A DNA stretch of 5,610 bases from an uncultured bacterium (GTDB lineage Bacteria; Bacteroidota; Bacteroidia; Bacteroidales; Bacteroidaceae), in NCBI GenBank assembly GCA_945788485.1, contig CALZMB010000157.1, forward strand, positions 1-5,610, read 5' to 3'. Below are positions 1 to 5,247 of this stretch, piece by piece. The notes under the pieces were generated by a model that was not told the origin of the DNA, did no database searches, and saw only the letters and a list, made by a program, of their open reading frames with translations. The position numbers were made by a program, and so were the translations under genes. Each line of letters begins with the position of its first letter. Positions within the stretch are counted from its first letter, which is position 1.

Positions 1-360
1 CATCACAACATACTTTGCGCCAGCCTCGATGTGAGCCTGTGCCTTCTCCTGAGTGAGGAAGAGACCTGTTGATTCAACAACATACTCTGCTTCAACCTCG
101 TTCCACTTCAAATCAGCAGGGTTGCGCTCTGCAGTTACACGAATCTCCTGACCGTTAACGATGAGCTTAGAGTTCTCAACGTCAGCCTCGATAGTGCCCT
201 CGAACTGTCCGTGCATTGTGTCATACTTCAGCATGTAAGCAAGATAGTCAACTGGGCAAAGGTCATTGATACCTACTACCTGAATGTCATCGCGGTTCAT
301 TGAAGCGCGGAAAACGAAACGGCCAATACGACCGAAACCGTTAATACCAATTTTTGTCAT
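1..360 (-). CDS. gapA: Glyceraldehyde-3-phosphate dehydrogenase, N-terminal part (runs off the left edge)
   Basis: Cytoplasmic glycolytic enzyme that oxidises glyceraldehyde-3-phosphate to 1,3-bisphosphoglycerate with NAD. The visible 120 residues start at an ATG (358-360) and read MTKIGINGFGRIGR, the classic Rossmann dinucleotide-binding start (GxGxxG, residues 8-13). Asp33 in the INDL stretch is the residue that usually contacts the adenosine ribose and favours NAD over NADP. YDTMHGQF (47-54, approximately) and ESTGLF (96-101) are further family hallmarks. The catalytic cysteine, expected near residue 150, and the whole catalytic domain lie outside the window, so activity cannot be judged. 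The frame is open and undamaged. It is divergent from mscL, with its own promoter and a leader of roughly 150 nt. No Shine-Dalgarno is visible, as usual in Bacteroidetes. The family assignment is secure; which gap paralog it is cannot be told from this part. Confidence 0.97.
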   Translation of the reverse strand, partial: MTKIGINGFGRIGRFVFRASMNRDDIQVVGINDLCPVDYLAYMLKYDTMHGQFEGTIEADVENSKLIVNGQEIRVTAERNPADLKWNEVEAEYVVESTGLFLTQEKAQAHIEAGAKYVVM

Positions 361-379
361 TTTTGTTTTATTATTAAAA

Positions 380-390
380 AGGTAATACCT
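380..390. repeat. Short palindrome in the gapA leader
   Basis: AGGTAATACCT is a perfect 5+1+5 palindrome located 20-30 nt upstream of the gapA start codon, inside the transcribed leader. It could be a small operator or a weak RNA hairpin, but it is short enough to arise by chance. The same leader also has a loosely repeated tract (TATATTCC followed by TTTAC) at about 402-414 and 461-475. No regulator can be named. Confidence 0.25.
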
Positions 391-518
391 GTATGATAAT
401 ATATATTCCGTTTACCCGAAAACGTCATCTCTAAACACATAAGAATCTTCTGCATGTGAATATATTCCAATTTACATTAGAAACACACTTTTTGTGTCTG
501 ATTTGCACGTTTGCGTTG

Positions 519-526
519 CAAAAGTA
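519..526 (-). promoter_or_regulatory. Bacteroidetes-type -7 box for gapA
   Basis: On the minus strand this reads TACTTTTG, an exact match to the Bacteroidetes housekeeping -7 consensus TAnnTTTG. The -33 TTTG expected about 20 nt upstream is not clear; the region there is A/T-rich instead. Transcription would start near 512, giving gapA a leader of about 150 nt. It lies 74 bp from, and back-to-back with, the mscL -7 box. The promoter role is inferred from consensus and position. Confidence 0.6.
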
Positions 527-600
527 CAAAAATTATTTGATATATAATAGAAAAACATATATTTTTTTTCAAAAACGTGAATAAATTGATATAAAATTAC

Positions 601-608
601 TATCTTTG
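601..608 (+). promoter_or_regulatory. Bacteroidetes-type -7 box for mscL
   Basis: TATCTTTG fits TAnnTTTG exactly. The upstream -33 element is poor: the best spaced candidate is CGTG at 576-579, 21 nt away. Initiation near 613-616 would give mscL a leader of about 120 nt. The role follows from consensus and position; nothing in the sequence indicates osmotic control. Confidence 0.6.
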
Positions 609-735
609 TATCAAATTTGTAAACCGCACTAAGATTATTTAATGTTTGTTTACGATAATCGGACGGATTTTCCGCTTAATCATCTGTCAGGGTATTAATT
701 ATCTCAACTGTTCAATAACAAAATCATTCATCGCT

Positions 736-1158
736 ATGAGTAAATTCATGCAAGAGTTCAAAGAGTTTGCAGTCAAGGGCAATGCCGTGGATATGGCTGT
801 AGGTGTTATCATCGGTGGAGCCTTCGGTAAGATTGTCACTTCCATTGTAAATGATATCATTATGCCTCCAATAGGTTATGTCATTGGTGGCGTAAACTTC
901 TCAGATCTGAAATACGAGTTGCCGAAAGCTGTTGTGCAGGGCGTTGAACTTGCGCCGGCTACAATCAACTACGGCACATTCATTCAGACCATCCTTGATT
1001 TCATCATTGTCGCATTCTGCGTCTTCATGATGGTAAAGGGCATCAACCGCCTGTCAAGAAAGAAGAAAGAAGAGCCTGCTGCTCCTGCTCCGGAGCCTGC
1101 TCCTTCAGCAGAAGAGAAACTGCTTGAAGAGATTCGTGACCTTCTGAAGAACAAGTGA
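736..1158 (+). CDS. mscL: Large-conductance mechanosensitive channel MscL
   Basis: Inner-membrane homopentameric channel opened by membrane tension to release solutes on hypo-osmotic shock. The 140-residue product is close to the usual length (about 136 in E. coli). In order: amphipathic N-terminal helix (1-13), TM1 (about 17-45) with GNAVDMAVGVIIGGAFGKIV and IIMPP, periplasmic loop (46-77), TM2 (78-101), a Pro/Ala-rich linker (114-125) and the C-terminal bundle helix LLEEIRDLLKNK. The narrow pore positions Leu19 and Val23 of E. coli correspond to Met20 and Val24 here. I chose the ATG at 736 because MSKFMQEFKEFAVKGN matches the family N-terminus; a longer reading from a TTG at 646 adds 30 residues with no family counterpart. 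It is followed by the SulP gene on the same strand 271 bp later, with which it could be cotranscribed. Confidence 0.97.
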   Translation: MSKFMQEFKEFAVKGNAVDMAVGVIIGGAFGKIVTSIVNDIIMPPIGYVIGGVNFSDLKYELPKAVVQGVELAPATINYGTFIQTILDFIIVAFCVFMMVKGINRLSRKKKEEPAAPAPEPAPSAEEKLLEEIRDLLKNK

Positions 1159-1160
1159 TT

Positions 1161-1210
1161 ATATGCTCACAGCAAAGACGTTTCTTCATGTCTTTGTCGG
1201 TTTGGCATAT
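1161..1210 (+). repeat. Nested inverted repeat just after mscL
   Basis: Outer arms ATATGC (1161-1166) and GCATAT (1205-1210) enclose inner arms CAAAGAC (1173-1179) and GTCTTTG (1190-1196), with a 10-nt loop. It begins 2 nt after the mscL stop codon, so it is well placed as a transcript 3'-end structure. No T-run follows, so it is not a classic intrinsic terminator; it may protect the 3' end or cause partial termination before the SulP gene. Confidence 0.45.
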
Positions 1211-1230
1211 CTGTAATATCATATCTAAGG

Positions 1231-1265
1231 GACAACGATGTCATCAGCGCATGGCATCGTTCGTC
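1231..1265 (+). repeat. Inverted repeat in the mscL-SulP interval
   Basis: GACAACGATG (1231-1240) pairs with CATCGTT-c-GTC (1255-1265), giving 10 base pairs with one bulged C and a 14-nt loop. No T-tract follows. It sits about 165 nt before the SulP start codon, so it may be a structured part of that gene's leader or part of the mscL 3' region. Confidence 0.4.
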
Positions 1266-1353
1266 TTTGTGTGGAGACGCATGGTATCATGACATCATTT
1301 TCACTATCACGTTGAGATGTTTCCGGCGTTTTTCGCGTAACACATCATTTTCA
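1248..1353 (+). repeat. Two short direct repeats in the SulP leader
   Basis: ACATCATTTTCA occurs exactly at 1292-1303 and 1342-1353, 50 bp apart. CGCATGGyATCrT occurs at 1248-1260 and 1278-1290, 30 bp apart, with two differences. No TAnnTTTG promoter box was found between mscL and the SulP gene, so these are the only repeated elements that might serve as regulator sites. A protein-binding role is conjecture. Confidence 0.35.
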
Positions 1354-1429
1354 GGATAATAAAACCGCGGCAGGCTTGCCATTGCATTATGACACTCTTG
1401 CCATCAACATTAATCATTTTCCAAACATC

Positions 1430-3097
1430 ATGTTTAAGCCGAAACTTGTATCTTGTCTGAAATCATACGACAAGAAGACATTCACGTCAGACCTCATGGC
1501 AGGCATCATCGTAGGCATCGTTGCTCTGCCGCTTGCCATCGCCTTTGGCATTGCTTCGGGCGTCACGCCAGAGAAAGGAATCATCACCGCCATCGTTGCC
1601 GGCCTGCTCATTTCCGTCTTCGGAGGTTCGAAAGTACAGATAGGCGGTCCCACAGGAGCATTCATCATCATCATCTACGGCATCATCGAGCAATATGGCA
1701 TGACTGGCCTGAGCATCGCCACGCTGATGGCGGGCATTTTCCTTGTCATGTTTGGCGTGCTGAGGTTAGGGACTATCATCCAGTATATCCCCTATCCTAT
1801 CGTAGTCGGATTCACCTCAGGCATAGCAGTCACAATTTTCAGCACGCAGATGAAAGACTTCTTTGGCATGAGCATAGATAAGGTCCCAAGTGACTTTATC
1901 GAGAAATGGATATGCTATTTCGAGAATCTGGGCAGCATCGACCTTTGGACAGTTGCGATAGGCGTCGTCAGTCTTCTCACCATCGTCCTTCTGCCGAGAA
2001 TCAACAAGAAGATTCCCGGCTCTCTCATCGCCATCATCCTCACCACAGTCTTGGCACTTGTGTTGAGAGAGTATGCCGGCATAACATCTATAGAAACCAT
2101 CGGCGACCGTTTCTCTATCTCTGCCGAATTGCCAGACGCGAGTGTCCCGGAACTTTCTTGGTTGACTATAAAAGGCCTTGTGCAGCCTGCCATCACGATA
2201 GCTCTGTTGGGAGCAATAGAATCTCTCCTTTCAGCAACCGTCGCCGACGGTGTGATTGGCGACCGCCATCATTCGAACAACGAGCTTATAGGCCAGGGCA
2301 TAGCAAACATCGTCACCCCGCTGTTTGGCGGCATACCGGCAACAGGAGCCATTGCCCGCACGATGACAAACATCAACAACGGCGGCAAGACGCCGGTAGC
2401 CGGCATCATTCATGCTGCCGTTCTGCTGCTGATATTCCTTTTCCTCATGCCTCTTGCACAATATATCCCGATGGCTTGTCTGGCAGGCATCCTTATTGTT
2501 GTCAGCTACAACATGTGCGGCATCCCGTCATTCCTCGGCATCCTGCGTAATCCGAAGTCAGACATCACAGTCTTGCTGGTCACTTTCTTTCTGACAATCA
2601 TCTTTGACCTTACGGTTGCCATCGAAGTGGGCATAGTCATCGCTTGCCTTCTCTTCATGCGGCGCATGGCAGAAACGAGCGATGTGCATCTGGTTACAGA
2701 CATCGACGTGGAAGAGGAGTCTGACCTTCAGTCGCAGCACGATGAGCATCTTGAGGTGCCATGCAACATTGAGGTTTACGAGATAAACGGCCCGTATTTC
2801 TTCGGCGCGGGCAACAAGGCAGAAGAGCTTATGACACGCTTCAGAGAGAAGCCTGACGTGCGCATCATCCGCATGAGACATGTACCGTTCATCGACTCAA
2901 CCGGCATCCACAACTTGTCAAACATCTGTATCACATCAAAACAACAAGGCATCGACGTCGTCCTCTCAGGCGTCAACCCTAAGGTTCATGCTGTTTTGGA
3001 AAAAGCCCACTTCTACGACCTCATAGGCGAAGACCACATCTGCCCTCACATCGACATTGCGATTGAAAAGGCGAAAGAGCTGACAGTCGGCAGATAA
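1430..3097 (+). CDS. SulP/SLC26 family anion transporter with C-terminal STAS domain
   Basis: Inner-membrane anion transporter or exchanger; family substrates include sulfate, bicarbonate and C4-dicarboxylates. The 555-residue length is usual. The transport domain spans about 20-411 with many hydrophobic segments. Hallmarks are LPLAIAFGIASG in TM1 (33-44), QIGGPTGAF at the TM3 start (70-78), LLGAIESLLSATVADG around TM8 (259-274), HSNNELIGQG (281-290) and FGGIPATGAIART (299-311). A charged linker (415-442) leads to the STAS domain (about 444-550) with the IDSTG motif (488-492). Glu264 sits where, from memory of the family, sodium-dependent BicA has Asp258, so bicarbonate uptake is possible but unproven. 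I chose the ATG at 1430 because MFKPKLVSCLKSYDKK fits SulP N-termini; the frame is open from a TTG at 1376, adding 18 unlikely residues. No clear promoter is seen; cotranscription with mscL is possible. Substrate cannot be decided from sequence. Confidence 0.93.
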   Translation: MFKPKLVSCLKSYDKKTFTSDLMAGIIVGIVALPLAIAFGIASGVTPEKGIITAIVAGLLISVFGGSKVQIGGPTGAFIIIIYGIIEQYGMTGLSIATLMAGIFLVMFGVLRLGTIIQYIPYPIVVGFTSGIAVTIFSTQMKDFFGMSIDKVPSDFIEKWICYFENLGSIDLWTVAIGVVSLLTIVLLPRINKKIPGSLIAIILTTVLALVLREYAGITSIETIGDRFSISAELPDASVPELSWLTIKGLVQPAITIALLGAIESLLSATVADGVIGDRHHSNNELIGQGIANIVTPLFGGIPATGAIARTMTNINNGGKTPVAGIIHAAVLLLIFLFLMPLAQYIPMACLAGILIVVSYNMCGIPSFLGILRNPKSDITVLLVTFFLTIIFDLTVAIEVGIVIACLLFMRRMAETSDVHLVTDIDVEEESDLQSQHDEHLEVPCNIEVYEINGPYFFGAGNKAEELMTRFREKPDVRIIRMRHVPFIDSTGIHNLSNICITSKQQGIDVVLSGVNPKVHAVLEKAHFYDLIGEDHICPHIDIAIEKAKELTVGR

Positions 3098-3122
3098 TCC
3101 TGCATTCTTTACATACAGACAT

Positions 3123-3202
3123 AAAAAAGGTGTCCAAACAGATTTGTCTCAATTATGATATTATTCATCAATACATGACAAATCTGTTTGGACACCTTTT
3201 TT
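3123..3202. terminator. Perfect 26-bp inverted repeat between converging genes; bidirectional terminator or small palindromic element
   Basis: The left arm (3123-3148) starts AAAAAAGGTGTCC and ends GATTTGTC; the right arm (3177-3202) is its exact reverse complement and ends GGACACCTTTTTT. The loop is 28 nt and AT-rich. It begins 25 nt after the SulP stop codon, with T6 at the end of the stem on both strands, so it can terminate the SulP transcript and minus-strand transcripts from the right. The stem is much longer than a normal intrinsic terminator and has no mismatch, which also suggests a recently inserted palindromic repeat (MITE-like, or a relic of insertion-sequence ends). No target-site duplication is visible beside it. 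Confidence 0.75.
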
Positions 3203-3620
3203 GGGGAGTTCAGTCAGAACACCTTTTTCTCCGTACAGGGTTCAGTCTTTGAGTTTTATAGCAGTGTAAAACGCCTTTGCCTTAATCCTACTCAAAGATT
3301 GGGTGTGTAGAGGTGTTGTTGGCATAGATGTGACTCATATTCTGATATCAATCATTGACAACTTCCTCAATTCCTATAGACGAGAATGGATAAGACCAAA
3401 GCAAAGTACACCCCTCCATCGGTGGCGAAGAGACTATCCTCGCACACAGAAAAATAGCAGCCAACGAACGAAGCATGAGCATAGTATAAAGCAGTGCACG
3501 AACATTTTGCCATACAAGGAATAGGAAGAGAAAACTCAACCGATGGGAGATTGACGCATATATATGTTTTCTTTGCTAAAAGAGAAACTGATTTTAGCAG
3601 ACAAAGTGCTGACAGAAAGC
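3203..3620. other. Gene-free interval with small hairpins
   Basis: No credible gene is seen: the open frames on both strands overlap one another, lack family features, and mostly start at weak codons. Structures present are: GTTC/GAAC around a 5-nt loop (3208-3220) followed by T5; CAGTCTTTGAG (3243-3253) pairing with CTCAAAGATTG (3291-3301) with one wobble, enclosing a second hairpin GTTTTA/TAAAAC (3253-3272); and short direct repeats GTTCAGTC (3208-3215, 3240-3247) and ACACCTTTTT (3192-3201, 3219-3228). The interval could hold a small RNA or degenerate repeat sequence. Confidence 0.4.
3574..3599 (-). repeat. Hairpin downstream of the exported-protein operon
   Basis: TGCTAAAA (3574-3581) and TTTTAGCA (3592-3599) form a perfect 8-bp stem with a 10-nt loop, 21 nt past the stop codon of the last minus-strand gene. 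Position suits a transcript 3'-end structure for that operon. The sequence after the stem on the minus strand is A-rich rather than T-rich, so intrinsic termination is doubtful. Confidence 0.35.
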
Positions 3621-4250
3621 CTAATAGTTTAATCTCCCAGTACCTTTGCACATGTCACATCGTACATGCATGTGTCCCATTAGAACAGATTTGCCACAGA
3701 TTGAGCAGTATTTTTTACCTTGTCCATAATGTTCTGCTATTTTCATACCTGTACCACTGCACAATGAACACACCCGTGATTTCGTCGGTGTAGGACTGGA
3801 AGAGGAGCTACCTGCGTTTCCCGTATTTCCATTATGTACATACCCTCCTCCTACTCTCTCTGAAGAACGCTGTTTTGTCAAAGAGCATGTAGTGGCGTTA
3901 CTTGGTGGTGCACAACGGGTATAGCGATAGACCATTCCGTCTGGAGAGTAAACCTTCAATGAGGATTTATCAGAGGAAAATTCAAATTTCGTGTTAGTAC
4001 CCCAATTTGCCGAACCAACGTAAATATTTGGTGCATTGTTTTTGCGTTGAAGGTATCCTGTTCCTATTGAAACTCCTGACTTATCTGTTTCCATGCAAAT
4101 TGCAGCTTGAAACGTAATAAACTGACCACCAGAGACCTTGATATTCTCGGTTCCGTTTTGCCCATAACTGTTAAGTTTGTAGTAATATGTTTGTGCTTTG
4201 ATTGTGGTTGCAACCAACATCATCCCTATTACAAATATTAGCGATTTCAT
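3621..4250 (-). CDS. Exported protein of unknown function with C-terminal DnaJ-like cysteine motifs
   Basis: I do not recognise this 209-residue protein by name. A Sec signal peptide (1-19, cleavage likely after IKA) precedes a mature part starting QTYYYKLNSYG. A core around 89-115 carries FxFSSD, LKVY, YRYTRCAP, also found in the upstream neighbour. A Ser/Gly/Asn-rich linker (about 129-157) leads to a cysteine tail: CSLCSGTG (161-168), CSIC (182-185), HMHVRC (193-198), CDMCKGTG (198-205). CxxCxGxG is the zinc-binding repeat of the DnaJ central domain, so two zinc-ribbon-like sites built from three Cys pairs plus His174/193/195 are plausible; the DnaJ J-domain is absent. It starts 6 bp after the preceding gene's stop, so the two are almost surely one transcript. 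The exported location of a thiol-rich zinc module is the odd feature. Redox or metal binding, envelope assembly, or an inhibitor role are all open. Confidence 0.85.
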   Translation of the reverse strand: MKSLIFVIGMMLVATTIKAQTYYYKLNSYGQNGTENIKVSGGQFITFQAAICMETDKSGVSIGTGYLQRKNNAPNIYVGSANWGTNTKFEFSSDKSSLKVYSPDGMVYRYTRCAPPSNATTCSLTKQRSSERVGGGYVHNGNTGNAGSSSSSPTPTKSRVCSLCSGTGMKIAEHYGQGKKYCSICGKSVLMGHMHVRCDMCKGTGRLNY

Positions 4251-4256
4251 ATAGTA

Positions 4257-4826
4257 TTAGAATAAATCATCCAAACTTTGACGTTCAACAAATTGCTGTA
4301 AAGGAATACAAGTATAATACTTTGGATATCTGCTATCATAATTCTTTATCATCGTTTTATAATCAAGACTAAACGCATAACTTCCTCGAACACCGAAATA
4401 ATAACTATCAGTGCATTTCGAAGTAGTGCATTTTGATGTTTTGTCTAAAATAATTAACCTACTAAAAATTGTTCTTTTGTTTAATTGATCTTTATCTATA
4501 AAATATTTTACTTTCTCATGAGGAATATCCGTTCTCGGAAATCCATTGGCATCATAGTTCCCACCATTCCATAAAATACCTTTATTAAAAGCATCAAGGT
4601 AGTAGTTGGTATTCTTGAACAAATTGTTTTTAAAATCCCATGCATCTGTACAATGAATCCAAAACTGGCCACTATTGTCCCTTACTATTACATACATCCA
4701 ATCACCATTAGAAGAAAAATGGCCGAATTCTTTCGGATTTTTACCTGATGGAATATAATACCATATCTCCGCATGTGCTGACATTCCTATCAGCATCAAC
4801 AATAGACATAATAAATACTTTTTCAT
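4257..4826 (-). CDS. Exported protein of unknown function, first gene of a two-gene operon
   Basis: I cannot name this 189-residue protein. A clear Sec signal peptide covers 1-19 (Lys-Lys, then LLCLLLMLIGMS, cleavage after AHA); there is no lipobox cysteine at the cleavage site, so a soluble periplasmic or secreted product is expected. The mature part begins EIWYYIPSGK and is rich in Tyr, Asn and Lys, with four cysteines (59, 133, 138, 173). Residues 150-175 carry FSLD, IKNY and YYTCIP, which line up with FSSD, LKVY and YTRCAP in the downstream gene, and both proteins have cleavage near residue 19 and an aromatic YY start; I infer diverged paralogs. It lacks the cysteine tail of its partner. 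It is visibly more AT-rich than mscL or the SulP gene, suggesting accessory status. The ATG lies 10 nt after a U6 tract that ends a structured RNA, with no Shine-Dalgarno. Confidence 0.85.
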   Translation of the reverse strand: MKKYLLCLLLMLIGMSAHAEIWYYIPSGKNPKEFGHFSSNGDWMYVIVRDNSGQFWIHCTDAWDFKNNLFKNTNYYLDAFNKGILWNGGNYDANGFPRTDIPHEKVKYFIDKDQLNKRTIFSRLIILDKTSKCTTSKCTDSYYFGVRGSYAFSLDYKTMIKNYDSRYPKYYTCIPLQQFVERQSLDDLF

Positions 4827-4836
4827 AACTTGAAAT

Positions 4837-4992
4837 AAAAAAGGCGTGTATCCATCCTATGACTTGCCTTCATATCTGGTTACCGCCAAGTGACCACACG
4901 CATAACAAGCACAGAATAGTCCACGCCTATATGCGTGAACATTCAGTCTGCCTGTTCTCATGCGTTGAATATTGGCGGTATTCGATATGAAG
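4837..4992 (-). ncRNA. Long rod-shaped structured RNA ending in a U-tract (small RNA or operon leader)
   Basis: In minus-strand order, CTTCATATC (4992-4984) pairs with GATATGAAG (4876-4868), 9 bp; after a 3/4-nt internal loop TACCGCCAA (4980-4972) pairs with TTGGCGGTA (4889-4881), 9 bp; after a 6/8-nt bubble ACGCAT (4965-4960) pairs with ATGCGT (4903-4898); then an interrupted helix reaches an apical stem CACGC/GCGTG (around 4937-4922) with a 6-nt loop. Plus-strand mismatches A4908/C4952 and C4921/A4938 become U-G and G-U wobbles on the minus strand, and no pair does the opposite, so the minus strand is the likely RNA. A short AAGGC/GCCTT stem (4870-4866 with 4845-4841) runs into U6 at 4842-4837. 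The rod with a central bubble and a size of about 155-180 nt recalls 6S RNA, but I cannot assign a family. The U-tract lies 10 nt before the exported-protein gene, so a cis-acting attenuator is the main alternative. The 5' end is not defined. Confidence 0.7.
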
Positions 4993-5008
4993 AGAACAAG
5001 AGCTAAAA

Positions 5009-5039
5009 GCTCAATATTTAAATATGTCCTTTATCAAGT
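5009..5039 (-). promoter_or_regulatory. Possible promoter for the structured RNA
   Basis: On the minus strand, CTTG (5039-5036) and TATTG (5016-5012) are separated by 19 nt, within the Bacteroidetes -33/-7 spacing, but the -7 box lacks the TTTG half. Between them is the perfect 12-bp palindrome ATATTTAAATAT (5014-5025), and directly downstream is a GAGCT/AGCTC hairpin (5000-5012). It would start transcription just before the rod. This is a position-based suggestion with a weak consensus match. Confidence 0.25.
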
Positions 5040-5071
5040 TATAAGAACGGAAACGCCGAGTTAATAGTTTT

Positions 5072-5085
5072 GAGACTTTTGTCTC
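5072..5085. repeat. Small hairpin in the 4993-5242 intergenic region
   Basis: GAGAC and GTCTC form a perfect 5-bp stem with a TTTT loop; the plus strand continues GTTTTAG, the minus strand continues AAAACT. It could be a weak terminator for readthrough from the acetyltransferase gene, but the minus-strand side has no U-tract. Apart from this, the hairpin at 5222-5247 and the possible promoter, I see nothing gene-like between 4993 and 5242. Confidence 0.25.
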
Positions 5086-5221
5086 GTTTTAGTTTCTCTT
5101 AGGGGAGTTCATCCTGTGGCTCAGACCTCCTTTTACGTTTCTGTTTTTCTTTAATGTCTGTTTTTTAGTAATGACTTTTTATTTCAACAAAGTATTCTGT
5201 CAAATGTCCCCATTGCAGGGT

Positions 5222-5247
5222 GGTAGGAATGAATACGTGTTCCTACC
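5222..5247 (-). terminator. Hairpin overlapping the stop codon of the acetyltransferase gene
   Basis: GGTAGGAA (5222-5229) and TTCCTACC (5240-5247) form a perfect 8-bp stem with a 10-nt loop, and the arm nearest the gene contains its TAG stop (5245-5243). Position at the gene end suggests a transcript 3'-end structure. The minus-strand sequence that follows (ACCCTGCAATGG) has no U-tract, so it would be a rho-independent terminator only in a loose sense. Confidence 0.4.

Noticed and set aside
646..735. N-terminal extension of mscL from a TTG codon
   Set aside because: The extra 30 residues have no counterpart in MscL, whereas the ATG at 736 gives the family N-terminus.
1376..1429. N-terminal extension of the SulP protein from a TTG codon
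   Set aside because: The ATG at 1430 gives a normal-length protein; the extra 18 residues look like leader sequence.
1453..1881. His/Arg-rich 142-codon open frame inside the SulP gene
   Set aside because: Out-of-frame shadow of the SulP coding sequence; its histidines come from ATC-rich hydrophobic codons read in another frame.
3641..3648. Plus-strand TACCTTTG matching the -7 box consensus
   Set aside because: It lies antisense inside the end of a coding region, has no -33 element at proper spacing and leads to no plus-strand gene.
3303..3651. Overlapping open frames on both strands (3303-3524 +, 3348-3539 -, 3367-3651 -)
   Set aside because: They overlap one another and the end of the exported-protein gene, the plus-strand one starts at GTG, none has a recognisable domain or coherent signal peptide, and no promoter or start context supports them.
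3494..3793. 99-codon plus-strand open frame
   Set aside because: Largely antisense to the cysteine-rich end of the better supported minus-strand gene; its residues show no family features.
3203..5110. Shared 10-mer GGGGAGTTCA at 3203 and 5102
   Set aside because: A 10-base match is expected by chance several times in a window of this size, and the flanks do not extend it.
5089..5130. Minus-strand 7-codon frame (MNSPKRN) 13 nt after a GGAGG
   Set aside because: Too short to distinguish from chance, spacing is long, and the codons show no regulatory amino acid run as in leader peptides.
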